Source: Thermocatellispora tengchongensis (GTDB lineage: Bacteria > Actinomycetota > Actinomycetes > Streptosporangiales > Streptosporangiaceae). From it: DNA of 64,000 nt. Of the stretch, positions 24,120-32,288 are shown piece after piece. A program made the translations under genes and the position numbers. The stretch is taken from assembly GCF_014202315.1 (NCBI RefSeq), contig NZ_JACHGN010000005.1, positions 541,903 to 605,902 of the forward strand, given 5' to 3'. The notes beneath the pieces are model-generated. The model was not told where the DNA came from and did no database searches. It saw only the letters and a program-made list of their open reading frames with translations. Positions within the stretch are counted from its first letter, which is position 1, and the number at the start of each line of letters is the position of its first letter.

Positions 24120-25247
24120 ATGGCTACCGTCGCGAGCATGATGCGGATGCGGGCGGCCGTGCTCACCGAGTTCAAGGCGCCGCTGGAGGTGCGCGAGGTC
24201 GAGATCGCCGATCCGGGGCCCGGCGAGGTGCGGGTGCGGATCGCGGCGTCGGGGGTGTGCGGGTCCGACATCAAGGCCATGGACGGCAACAGCCCCGCCG
24301 TACGCGGCCTGCCGTTCGTGCTCGGCCACGAGAGCGCGGGCGTCGTGGAGAGCACCGGGCCCGGCGTGACCGGCGTACGCGAGGGCGACCACGTGATCAT
24401 CGCGATGAACGGGCCGTGCGGCCGGTGCCGCTCCTGCGCCGCGGGCCGGTTCCACCTGTGCGCCGCCCCGGAGCGGCTGGCGGCGATCACCGGCACGATG
24501 CGCGACGGCTCCACCCGGATCGTCGTGGACGGCGTGGGCGCGCGCACGATGATCGGCATCGGCTCCTTCGCCGAGTACGCCGTCGTCAACGAGGCGATGT
24601 GCGTGAAGATCGGCCCGGACGCCCCTCCGGCCGAGATGGCCCTGCTGGCCTGCGGCGTCGTGACCGGGGTCGGCGCGGTGCTGAACGTCGCCGAGGTACG
24701 GCCGGGCGCCTGCGTGCTCGTGGTGGGCTGCGGCGGCGTGGGCCTGAACGTGGTCCAGGGCGCGGTGCTGGCCGGGGCGACCACGATCATCGCGGCCGAC
24801 ATCGCCGAGCACAAGCTGGACCTGGCCCGCCGCTTCGGCGCCACGCACGCCGTGCTCGCCGGGGAGGACCTGGCCGAGCGGGTGGGCGCCATCGTGCGCG
24901 GCGGCGCCGACTACGCCTTCGACGTCACCGGCGTCGCCGGGGTGCTCGGCCGGGCCATGGCCGCGACCCGGCCCGGCGGCACCACGGTCATGGTGGGCAG
25001 CCCGCCCGCCGGCGACCGGCTGTCCATCGAGCCCGGCCTGCTGTTCGCCTCGCGCCGGCTCATGGGCACCCAGGGCGGCGACGCCTCCCCCGCCCGCGAC
25101 CTGCCGATGCTCGCCGCCCTGGCCGCCAACGGCCGGCTCGACCTGGGCGGGCTGATCTCCGAGCGGCTGCCCCTGGAGCGGATCAACGAGGCCGTGGACC
25201 ACGTGCGGCGGGGCACGGTCGCGCGCAGCGTGATCGTGTTCGGCTGA
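24120..25247 (+). CDS. Zinc-dependent alcohol dehydrogenase (MDR superfamily)
   Basis: The gene encodes 375 residues. Catalytic zinc ligands are in GVCGSD and GHESAG. A structural zinc lobe has four Cys in GPCGRCRSC...HLC. The dinucleotide loop is GCGGVGLNVV, followed by AADIAEHKLDLARRFGA, where the Asp favours NAD. The C-terminus is VDHVRRGTVARSVIVFG. It oxidises a primary or secondary alcohol, or reduces an aldehyde. The ATG at 24120 is taken because it fits a leaderless start behind the operator/-10; ATGs at 24138 and 24141 are alternatives. It is divergent from the importer operon and presumably co-regulated. Confidence 0.9.
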   Translation: MATVASMMRMRAAVLTEFKAPLEVREVEIADPGPGEVRVRIAASGVCGSDIKAMDGNSPAVRGLPFVLGHESAGVVESTGPGVTGVREGDHVIIAMNGPCGRCRSCAAGRFHLCAAPERLAAITGTMRDGSTRIVVDGVGARTMIGIGSFAEYAVVNEAMCVKIGPDAPPAEMALLACGVVTGVGAVLNVAEVRPGACVLVVGCGGVGLNVVQGAVLAGATTIIAADIAEHKLDLARRFGATHAVLAGEDLAERVGAIVRGGADYAFDVTGVAGVLGRAMAATRPGGTTVMVGSPPAGDRLSIEPGLLFASRRLMGTQGGDASPARDLPMLAALAANGRLDLGGLISERLPLERINEAVDHVRRGTVARSVIVFG

Positions 25248-25280
25248 GCCGGCCGGGCTGGTGGAGCCACTCGGGGCGGG

Positions 25281-27527
25281 CTATGGCGTGGCCACCAGCT
25301 CCCGGGCACGCTCGGGCGGCGCCTGGTCGTCGTCGTCCTCGGCGTGCTCGGCCACCGACAGCGGCGGGATCAGCCGGTCCAGCCAGCGCGGGCACCACCA
25401 GTTCAGCCGGCCGAGCAGCGCCATCGTCGCGGGCACCAGGAAGCCGCGGATGATGGTCGCGTCCACCGCGATGGCCACCGCCAGCCCGACGCCGAACACC
25501 TTCACCAGCGGATCGGGGTAGGCGATGAACGCCACGAACACCGCCACCATGATCAGCGCAGCGGAGGTGATCACACGCCCGGTCGAGCCCAGGCCCTCGG
25601 CGACGGCGCGGCGGTTGTCGCCGTGGCGCAGGTACGCCTGCCGCACCGAGGTCAGCAGGAACACCTCGTAGTCCATCGACAGCCCGAACAGCACCGCGAA
25701 CAGCATCACCGGCACGTAGCCGTCGATGGGCACCGAGAAGAACAGCACCTCGACGTACGACGCGCTCGCCGACGGCGGCGGGTCCATGCCGACGAGCCTG
25801 CTGCCCAGCCCGAGCGAGAACACCAGGGCCAGCGCGCCGAACGCCGCCCCGAGCGAGACCAGGTTCATCACCGCCGCCTTGATCGCCACCACCGGGGCGC
25901 GGAAGGCGAGCAGCAGCAGGAACGCGCTCAGCAGCACCACCACGCCGATCACGAGCGGGGTGCGCTCGGAGATGCGGTCGGCCGCGTCGGTGAGCCCGGC
26001 GACCTCGCCGCCGACGTGCACATCGACGCCGGGCAGCTCGATCGTGCGCACCGCGCGCACCACCTCGGCCGCCCGGTCGTCGCTGGGCGCGTACTCCGGG
26101 ATCGCCTGGATCAGCACCGCGGTGCCGGCCTCGTTCAGCTTGGGCGTGGCGACGTGCGCGACGCCGTCCACCTGGGCGACCCGCTGCTGGAGCACCTGGA
26201 CGAGCGGGTCGGCGGGGGTGGTGTCGGCGACCGGCCGGTCCAGCGCGCCGACCACGACGAGCGGCCCGTTGAAACCGGGCCCGAAGCCCGTGGCCATCAG
26301 CTCGTACGCCCGCCGCGCCGGGGTCCCCTCATCGGCGTAGCCGTCGTCCAGGGAACCGAGGTCGAGCGCGAGGGCGGGGGCGGCCAGCGCGCCCAGCACC
26401 ACGACCGTGCCCGCGAGCACCCGCCACGGCCGCGCCGAGACCCACCTGCCGAGCGACGCCCACCCGGAGGCGGCGTGCTCCCCGCGGGTGCGGGGACCGA
26501 CCAGCGGCAGGCGCAGCGCGTTGACCCGGTGGCCGAGCAGCCCGAGCTGGGCGGGCACCAGCGTGATCGCGGTGAGCACGGCGAACACCACCGAGATGCC
26601 GGTGATCCAGCCGAGCGTGCGCAGCAGCGGGAACCCGGCGAGCATCAGCGCGCTGAGCGCGATCATGACGGTGCCGCCCGCGAAGACGACCGCGCCGCCG
26701 GAGCCGGCCACGGTCCTGCGCACGGCCTCGTGCACCGGGACCCCGGCGGCCAGCAGCTTGCGGTGCCGCGACAGCAGGAACAGGGCGTAGTCGATGCCGA
26801 CGCCCAGGCCGATCATCGTGGCCATGATGGACGCCTGCTTGGGCACGTCCACCACGTGCCCGAGCAGGCCGATCACGCCCAGGCCCACCGCGATGCTGAC
26901 CAGCGCGGTGAAGATCGGGATCATCGCGGCGACCAGCGTGCCGAAGGCGAACAGCAGCACCAGCAGCGCGCAGACCACGCCGATGATCTCGCTCGGCCCG
27001 GTCTTGATCTCCTTGTCCGCGGGCGTGGAGGAGTCGGCGGGGACGGCCTCGATCCCGGCCCGGCGCACCGGCTCGGCGGCCTGGGACAGCTTCTCGGTGG
27101 TCTCGGCCTGCTTGCTGGAGTCGTGCCCCTGGAGGCGTACCGTGATCAGGCCGATGCGCAGGCTGGAGGCGATGCCGCCGATGCGGTAGGGGTCCTGCAC
27201 CTCCACGACGTGCGGCAGCTCGGCGATGGCGTCCACCGCCTCCTCGACCGCCTCGCGGCGCGGCTCGTCGGTGAGCGGGCCGTCCTCGGCGTACAGGACG
27301 ATCTGCACGGTGCCGCCCGGGTCGTAGCCGGGGCCGAAGCCGTCGCGCATCAGGTCGTGCGCGCGCTGCGCGTCGGTGTCCGGGATGGACACGTTGTTGC
27401 TGGTGGGGGTGCCGAGAAGCACCGTGGCGGCGGTCAGTCCGACGGCGGCGAGCACCCACAGCGCGAGCACGGCCTTGCCGTGCCGCGCGCACCACCCGCC
27501 CAGTCCGGCCAGCAGGGTAGTCATCAT
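25281..27527 (-). CDS. MMPL-family RND-type membrane transporter
   Basis: The gene encodes 748 residues with two homologous halves. Each half has one N-terminal helix, a large extracytoplasmic loop and five to six membrane helices. Hallmark segments are GLGVGIDYALFLLSRHRKLLAAG in the first half and LFGLSMDYEVFLLTSVRQAYLRHGDNRRAV in the second, both containing the conserved Asp-Tyr pair used for proton coupling. Such proteins export lipids, siderophores or drugs. The start at 27527 is one of two adjacent ATGs. It is divergent from a TetR gene, with operator-like direct repeats between, so the TetR is the probable repressor. Confidence 0.9.
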   Translation of the reverse strand: MMTTLLAGLGGWCARHGKAVLALWVLAAVGLTAATVLLGTPTSNNVSIPDTDAQRAHDLMRDGFGPGYDPGGTVQIVLYAEDGPLTDEPRREAVEEAVDAIAELPHVVEVQDPYRIGGIASSLRIGLITVRLQGHDSSKQAETTEKLSQAAEPVRRAGIEAVPADSSTPADKEIKTGPSEIIGVVCALLVLLFAFGTLVAAMIPIFTALVSIAVGLGVIGLLGHVVDVPKQASIMATMIGLGVGIDYALFLLSRHRKLLAAGVPVHEAVRRTVAGSGGAVVFAGGTVMIALSALMLAGFPLLRTLGWITGISVVFAVLTAITLVPAQLGLLGHRVNALRLPLVGPRTRGEHAASGWASLGRWVSARPWRVLAGTVVVLGALAAPALALDLGSLDDGYADEGTPARRAYELMATGFGPGFNGPLVVVGALDRPVADTTPADPLVQVLQQRVAQVDGVAHVATPKLNEAGTAVLIQAIPEYAPSDDRAAEVVRAVRTIELPGVDVHVGGEVAGLTDAADRISERTPLVIGVVVLLSAFLLLLAFRAPVVAIKAAVMNLVSLGAAFGALALVFSLGLGSRLVGMDPPPSASASYVEVLFFSVPIDGYVPVMLFAVLFGLSMDYEVFLLTSVRQAYLRHGDNRRAVAEGLGSTGRVITSAALIMVAVFVAFIAYPDPLVKVFGVGLAVAIAVDATIIRGFLVPATMALLGRLNWWCPRWLDRLIPPLSVAEHAEDDDDQAPPERARELVATP

Positions 27528-27574
27528 TGACCGCCTCTATGAAGGAATTGGGGTACTTTTCAGGATGAAACGGG

Positions 27575-27597
27575 CGTCCTGTACGGCCGTCCAGTAC
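27575..27597. promoter_or_regulatory. Direct repeat CGTCCWGTAC, probable TetR operator
   Basis: CGTCCTGTAC at 27575-27584 and CGTCCAGTAC at 27588-27597 are repeated with a 13-bp period in the 131-bp gap between the MMPL gene and tetR. A further partial GGTAC occurs at 27552. This is the expected place for an operator of the adjacent repressor. Confidence 0.5.
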
Positions 27598-27658
27598 CTA
27601 CCATCCAAGAGTAGGCGCGACAAATCCGGAAATCGGTAACTCATCGGGAAATGAGACG

Positions 27659-28207
27659 ATGACCACACTCGACCGCGGCGACGAGACGCGGACCAGGATT
27701 CTGCAGGCCGCGTGCCGGCTGTTCGCCGAGCGCGGCTACGCCGCCACGTCCCTGGCCGACATCGCCGCCGAGGTGGGGCTGACCAAGACCGCGGTCGCCT
27801 ACCACTTCCATCCCAAGGACCGCCTCGCCGCCGAGATCATCGCCCCCGCGGCGGGCGAGGCGCTGGCCCTGGTGGACACGGACTTCGGCGCCGACCACGA
27901 GGCGCTGATCGACGCGCTGGTGCGGTTCCTGGTCCGGCACCGGGCGATGATCCGGCTGCTGATGGAGGACATCAGCGGCGCCGACATCCCGCAGCCGGGC
28001 ACGAACCGCGACGCCATCCGGGCCTTCCGCGACGAGATCGAGCTCAAGCTCGCCGGCCCCGACCCCACCGAGGCCGACCACCTGCGCGCCTGGGCGATCC
28101 TGGGCGCGCTGCAGTACGGCGTGGCCAAGACCATGGACCTGCCCGACGAGACCGTGCGCGAGACCCTGCGCGCCGCGGTCCTGGCCCTGCACGCCTCCCG
28201 CCCCTGA
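27659..28207 (+). CDS. TetR-family regulator (probable repressor of the MMPL gene)
   Basis: The gene encodes 182 residues. The N-terminal helix-turn-helix DNA-binding domain spans about 8-55: ILQAACRLFAERGYAATSLADIAAEVGLTKTAVAYHFHPKDRL by segments. The C-terminal ligand domain is short and contains RFLVRHRAMIRLLMEDISG. The ATG at 27659 follows a purine-rich GGGAAATGAG. It is divergent from the MMPL transporter, the classic arrangement for an effector-relieved exporter repressor. Nothing suggests it recognises the 18-bp regulon motif, which is absent from this intergenic region. Confidence 0.87.
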   Translation: MTTLDRGDETRTRILQAACRLFAERGYAATSLADIAAEVGLTKTAVAYHFHPKDRLAAEIIAPAAGEALALVDTDFGADHEALIDALVRFLVRHRAMIRLLMEDISGADIPQPGTNRDAIRAFRDEIELKLAGPDPTEADHLRAWAILGALQYGVAKTMDLPDETVRETLRAAVLALHASRP

Positions 28208-28238
28208 CCCTCAGGGCCGGGGCCGACCGCCTCACCCG

Positions 28239-28371
28239 GCCGTCGCACCGGGCCGTCGCACCGCGCCGTCGCACCGCGCCGTCTCACCGCGCCGTCGCAC
28301 AGGGCCGTCTCACCGCGCCGTCTTTTCAGGGCCGGCCAACCCGGCCGTCGCACCGGGCCGTCTCATCGGGC
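28239..28371. repeat. 13-bp tandem repeat array between convergent genes
   Basis: Seven contiguous units of the type GCCGTCGCACCGC start at 28239, 28252, 28265, 28278, 28291, 28304 and 28317. After a short interruption two more follow (about 28344 and 28358). The array fills the gap between the tetR stop and the PASTA-kinase stop and touches the end of the kinase gene. No spacers or CRISPR features. Confidence 0.8.
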
Positions 28372-30444
28372 CGCGGCGCGGGCCTCCACGGCGTCCTGTC
28401 CGTCGGTGCCGGTGTCGTCGGCCGGATCACCGGCGCGGCCGTCGGCCGGGTCGTCGGTGGGCTCGCCGGCGGTGTCGTCGGTCGTGCCGCCATCGGGGTC
28501 CTCGGGGTCCGGGCCGGGCGACTCGCCGGGGCCGGAGCTGCCCTCGATGCCCACGGTGAGCACGACGATGGCACCCTCCTTGGCGCACACGCCCGCGCCG
28601 ACGCTCTGCGCCAGCACCGCGTCCACCTGCTGCTGGTCCTGCACCACCTGCCCCTGGAGCCGTACGGTGAAGCCGGCCGCGCTCAGCGTGCGCCGGGCCT
28701 CGGCGCGGGGGCCGCCGACCACCGAGGGGACCGGCACGCCGCGCTGGGCCACCTCCAGCGCCACCGCCGCGCCGCCCGCCACCCGCGTGCCCGCCGCGGG
28801 CGTGCTGGACAGCACCTGACCGGCGGGCGCGCTCACGGTGCACATCCTGGTGACCCCGCCCACGGTCAGCCCGGCCGAGGTGATCGCCGCCGTGGCCGCC
28901 CGCCGCTGGAGCCCCACCACCGGGGGCACCTTCAGCCCGGCCGACACGCTCAGGCTCACCCGCGATCCGGTGGCCACGGCCGTGCCCGGGGCGGGCTCGG
29001 CGGCCAGCACCCTGCCGATCCTCTTGTCCGAGTCCACCTGGGTGACCGGCCCGGCGACCAGGCCGGCCCGCTTGAGCGCGCGCAGCGCGCCCGCCCGGTC
29101 CAGCCCCAGCAGCTCGGGCACGGTCACCGTGGCCGGTCCCTGTGACGTCACCGGTGGCGCCGCCCGCCGGGCCGGCTGAGGCGGCGCCACCTCCGGGATG
29201 GTCTCCTCACCGGCCGGCCCGGTCCTCTCCCCCGCTGCCGGGCCGGAGGGGGCCGCGGTGACCTTGGCGGTGCCGTCGCCCCCGCCGCGCCGCTCGTCGG
29301 CCGAGGTCAGGGCGGGCACCAGCACCGCGACCAGCACCGCCGCGCTCACCAGCAGGGCCCCGGACACCGCCATGGACACCCGGGTCGCCGCCCGCCCGGG
29401 ATGCGTCCGCTCGGCCGAGGCCACGGACGGCGCGGACACGGGGGACCGCGAGACCGAGGACCCCGAGGGCGCAGAGGCCCCGAAGGACCCTGAAGCCCCT
29501 GAGGACCCGGAGGACCCCGGCCCCGAGGAGAGCGGCACGGCGGCGGACGCGGCGGCCTCCAGGAGGGAGTCACGCGGGGTGGGCGCGCGTCCGGGCAGGT
29601 CGGCGGGCTCGCCGAGCAGGGCGAGGAGGAGGTCGCGGCTGGTGGGGCGGTCGGCCGGGTCCTTGGCCAGGCAGCGCTCGACCAGCTCGCCCAGGCGGCC
29701 GGGCACCTGGGAGGTGTCGGGGCGGGCGGTGAGGATGCGGTGCAGGACCGCGGCGATGGAGTCCTGGCCGAAGGGGGCCTGGCCGGTGGCGGCGAAGCAG
29801 ATGGTGGCGGCCCAGGCGAACACGTCGGCGGCGGCGGTGACGTGGCGGCCCTCGACCTGCTCCGGCGCCATGTACGCCGGCGTCCCCGCGCCGCGCCCGC
29901 TCAGCGTGGCCGAGGCGTCCAGGGCCCGCGCGAGCCCGAAGTCGATCACCCGGGGGCCGTCCGGGCCGAGCAGCACGTTCTGCGGCTTGAAGTCGCGGTG
30001 CACGATCCCCGCCCGGTGGATGGCGGCCAGGGCGGTCGCGGTGCCGATGGCGAGGCGTTCCAGCGCGCCCTCCGAGCGCGGCCCGGCCACGGCCACGTCG
30101 CGGTGCAGCGAGGGCCCGTCCACGTACTCGCTCACGATGTACGGGCGGCCCTCGGCCACCCCGGCGTCCACCACCTGGGCGGTGCAGAACCGGGCGACCT
30201 GCTTGGCCAGCTCGACCTCGCGCAGGAAGGCGGCCTCGTCGTCGCCCACGGGCTGGTGCAGCAGCTTGACCGCGTACCGTTCGGCCCGCAGCCCCACATC
30301 CTCGGCGCGCACGCCGAGATAGACCGTGCCCTGCCCGCCTTCACCCAGGCGGCCGGCGAGTTCGTAGCCGCCGAGCCTTACCGGGTCCCCCGTCCTGAGC
30401 GGCTGCGCCTGCGGCACGGGCAGCCTCCCCTCGCCGCCACTCAT
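28363..30444 (-). CDS. Transmembrane Ser/Thr protein kinase with PASTA repeats
   Basis: The gene encodes about 693 residues. The kinase domain (about 20-280) has LGEGGQGTVYLG, YAVKLL (ATP Lys), HRDFKPQN (catalytic Asp), DFGLA and GTPAYMAPEQ, so it looks active. A Ser/Gly-rich juxtamembrane linker and one membrane helix (about 360-380) follow. Outside are three PASTA-type repeats (VTVPELLGLDRAGALRALK, VPPVVGLQRRAATAAI, VPSVVGGPRAEARRTL), which in PknB-type kinases bind muropeptides or lipid II. An acidic Asp/Gly/Thr-rich tail ends the chain. The ATG at 30444 has GGAG nine bases upstream; a GTG at 30459 would add five residues. It stands alone rather than in a division cluster. Confidence 0.88.
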   Translation of the reverse strand: MSGGEGRLPVPQAQPLRTGDPVRLGGYELAGRLGEGGQGTVYLGVRAEDVGLRAERYAVKLLHQPVGDDEAAFLREVELAKQVARFCTAQVVDAGVAEGRPYIVSEYVDGPSLHRDVAVAGPRSEGALERLAIGTATALAAIHRAGIVHRDFKPQNVLLGPDGPRVIDFGLARALDASATLSGRGAGTPAYMAPEQVEGRHVTAAADVFAWAATICFAATGQAPFGQDSIAAVLHRILTARPDTSQVPGRLGELVERCLAKDPADRPTSRDLLLALLGEPADLPGRAPTPRDSLLEAAASAAVPLSSGPGSSGSSGASGSFGASAPSGSSVSRSPVSAPSVASAERTHPGRAATRVSMAVSGALLVSAAVLVAVLVPALTSADERRGGGDGTAKVTAAPSGPAAGERTGPAGEETIPEVAPPQPARRAAPPVTSQGPATVTVPELLGLDRAGALRALKRAGLVAGPVTQVDSDKRIGRVLAAEPAPGTAVATGSRVSLSVSAGLKVPPVVGLQRRAATAAITSAGLTVGGVTRMCTVSAPAGQVLSSTPAAGTRVAGGAAVALEVAQRGVPVPSVVGGPRAEARRTLSAAGFTVRLQGQVVQDQQQVDAVLAQSVGAGVCAKEGAIVVLTVGIEGSSGPGESPGPDPEDPDGGTTDDTAGEPTDDPADGRAGDPADDTGTDGQDAVEARAAAR

Positions 30445-30543
30445 GTCCGACGACTCCACTCAAAGGGAGGGATTCGCCCTAGTCAACCAGCAAGCGCCGC
30501 ATGTAACCATTTGCGCATATCTATCTCGTCATATGGCAAGCAA

Positions 30544-31371
30544 CTACAAGTAGCGGGTGTAGTTGTCCAGAGAGGTCAGGATGATGTCGGCGTTCGCGGA
30601 GGGAAGCTGCAGCACCGTCTCCTCGATCCCCAGCCCCGCGTAGTAGTCCAGCTTCTCCCGGCTCGGCACGGTGCCGAACGGGATCACCGAGGCCATCGGG
30701 CGCCCGGCCTTCTCGCACGCCTCGCGCAGCGCGGGCAGGGCCGCCTTGACGCCCCGGCCGCCGATCGGCATCCAGCCGTCGGCGTACTCGGCGATGTGCG
30801 CGAACAGCTTCGGGCCGGCCGCGCCGCCGAGGTAGACGGGCGGGCCGCCAGGGCGGTGCGGCTTGGGCCAGGACCAGGACGGCTCGAAGCGCACGTGCCG
30901 GCCCTCGTAGCCGGCCACGTCCTGGCTCCACAGCGCCTTCATCGCCAGCACGTGCTCGCGCGCGACCTCGCGGCGGCGGGCGTACGGGACGCCGTGGTCC
31001 TCGATCTCCTCCACGTTCCAGCCGAAGCCCACCCCGAGCACGAAGCGCCCGCCGCTGAGGTGGTCCAGGGTGGCGATGGCCTTGGCCGTGACCAGGGGCT
31101 CGCGCTGCGCGGCGAGCAGGATGCCGGTGCCGATCCCGATGCGCTCGGTCGCGGCGGCGGCGAAGGACAGCGCCACCAGCGGGTCGAGGGTGCGGCGGTA
31201 CTCCTCGGGCAGCTCGACCTGGCCGGCGGCGGGCGGGGTGCGGCGCGAGACGGGGATGTGGGTGTGCTCGGGCACGTACAACGAGGAGAACCCGCGCTCC
31301 TCCGCCGCGCGGGCCAGGTCGGCGATCGGCATCGACACATCCGTGGCGAACACGGTCACACCCAGCCGCAT
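30544..31371 (-). CDS. LLM-class F420-dependent oxidoreductase
   Basis: The gene encodes 275 residues of the luciferase-like family: MRLGVTVFATDVSMPIADLA, EERGFSSLYVPEHTHIP, TERIGIGTGILLAAQREPL, LSGGRFVLGVGFGWNVEE and GGAAGPKLFAHIAEYADGWM. These match actinobacterial F420-dependent LLM proteins. The ATG at 31371 is preceded by GGGAGGTG. Copy 7 of the 18-bp operator lies 34 bases upstream, between this gene and the divergent hydrolase-LLM-LLM operon, so it probably belongs to the same regulon. Substrate unknown. Confidence 0.87.
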   Translation of the reverse strand: MRLGVTVFATDVSMPIADLARAAEERGFSSLYVPEHTHIPVSRRTPPAAGQVELPEEYRRTLDPLVALSFAAAATERIGIGTGILLAAQREPLVTAKAIATLDHLSGGRFVLGVGFGWNVEEIEDHGVPYARRREVAREHVLAMKALWSQDVAGYEGRHVRFEPSWSWPKPHRPGGPPVYLGGAAGPKLFAHIAEYADGWMPIGGRGVKAALPALREACEKAGRPMASVIPFGTVPSREKLDYYAGLGIEETVLQLPSANADIILTSLDNYTRYL

Positions 31372-31404
31372 GCGGCACCTCCCACTGATCTCTGCCTCTC
31401 GCTA

Positions 31405-31422
31405 ACCAAGCGATTGCTCGGT
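31405..31422. promoter_or_regulatory. Copy 7 of the 18-bp operator, the most symmetrical
   Basis: ACCAAGC GATT GCTCGGT: the two 7-bp arms pair at all positions but one. It lies between the leftward LLM gene and the rightward hydrolase-LLM-LLM operon. TATCAT at 31422-31427 is a possible -10 for the rightward operon. Confidence 0.75.
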
Positions 31423-31496
31423 ATCATACCGGCGGCGGCGCGCGCCCCGCGTTCAGCGTAAGCCGGTCGCCCCGGTAACGGGAGGAGGACTCGACG

Positions 31497-32288
31497 ATGC
31501 CGTACGCCGACCTCGGCGAGGCGCGGCTGTTCTACACCGACGACGGAACCGGCGAGACGACGCTGCTGCTCGTCCACGGGCTGGGCGCCGACTCGCACGA
31601 GTGGGTCCACCACATCCCCGCCCTGCGCGAGCGCCACCGGGTGATCGCCGTGGACCTGCGCGGGCACGGCTACTCCTCCGCGCCCCCGTCGGGCAACGAG
31701 CCCCGGGCCATGGCCGCCGACCTGCTGAAGCTGTGCGACGCCCTGGGCGTGGCCCGATGCGTGCCGGTCGGGCACTCCATGGGCGGCCACGTCGTCGTCC
31801 ACCTCGCCGCCGAGCGGCCGGAACTGGTCCCCGCCCTGGTCGCCGTGGACGCCGGATACGGCTTCGCCGGCGCGGTCGCCGCCGCCTTCCCCGGCATGAT
31901 CGCCGCGATGCGCGCCGACGTGCACGAGGCGAGCCTGCGCAACGACGAGTGGACCGCGACCCCGGCGACGCCCGCGTGGATCCGCGAGTGGCACCGCCGC
32001 CGCATCCTGGCCACGCCGCCGCACGTGCTGCTGCAGGCGTTCGAGGGCATGTTCGGCGGGGAGGACGCGCTCGGCCTGCGGCACAACGCGGGCCCCCACC
32101 TCGCCCGGCTGGCCTGCCCGGTGCTCAGCTTCCGGTTCGACCGGGAGCACGCGGCCTGGGAGGCCGGGGTGTTCAAGGACCCGCGCTCGCGGGTCGTGCT
32201 GTGGGAGGGCAGCGGGCACCGGCTGCACGAGGAACGCCCGGCGGAGTTCGTACTTGTCCTGACCGAGTGGCTAAGGAGCCTGCAGTGA
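31497..32288 (+). CDS. Alpha/beta hydrolase
   Basis: The gene encodes 263 residues of the alpha/beta hydrolase fold. The oxyanion region is LLVHGLG, the nucleophile elbow is GHSMGGH, an Asp lies near FRFD, and the catalytic His is in GSGHRLHEERP. Homologous proteins hydrolyse esters, lactones or vinylogous C-C bonds (MhpC/HsaD-like). The ATG at 31497 has a strong GGAGGAGG eight bases upstream. It is the first gene of an operon with two LLM oxidoreductases; its stop overlaps the next start (GTGA). It probably hydrolyses an ester or lactone formed by the LLM enzymes (inference). Confidence 0.88.
   Translation: MPYADLGEARLFYTDDGTGETTLLLVHGLGADSHEWVHHIPALRERHRVIAVDLRGHGYSSAPPSGNEPRAMAADLLKLCDALGVARCVPVGHSMGGHVVVHLAAERPELVPALVAVDAGYGFAGAVAAAFPGMIAAMRADVHEASLRNDEWTATPATPAWIREWHRRRILATPPHVLLQAFEGMFGGEDALGLRHNAGPHLARLACPVLSFRFDREHAAWEAGVFKDPRSRVVLWEGSGHRLHEERPAEFVLVLTEWLRSLQ

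Noticed and set aside
28239..28371. Possible CRISPR-like or iteron/origin repeats
   Set aside because: 13-bp units without spacers, extremely GC-rich, between two gene ends, with no replication gene or DnaA-type boxes nearby.
30485..30502. Operator copy upstream of the PASTA kinase gene
   Set aside because: ACCAGCAAGCGCCGC resembles the motif only with a one-base deletion, so the arm spacing is wrong.
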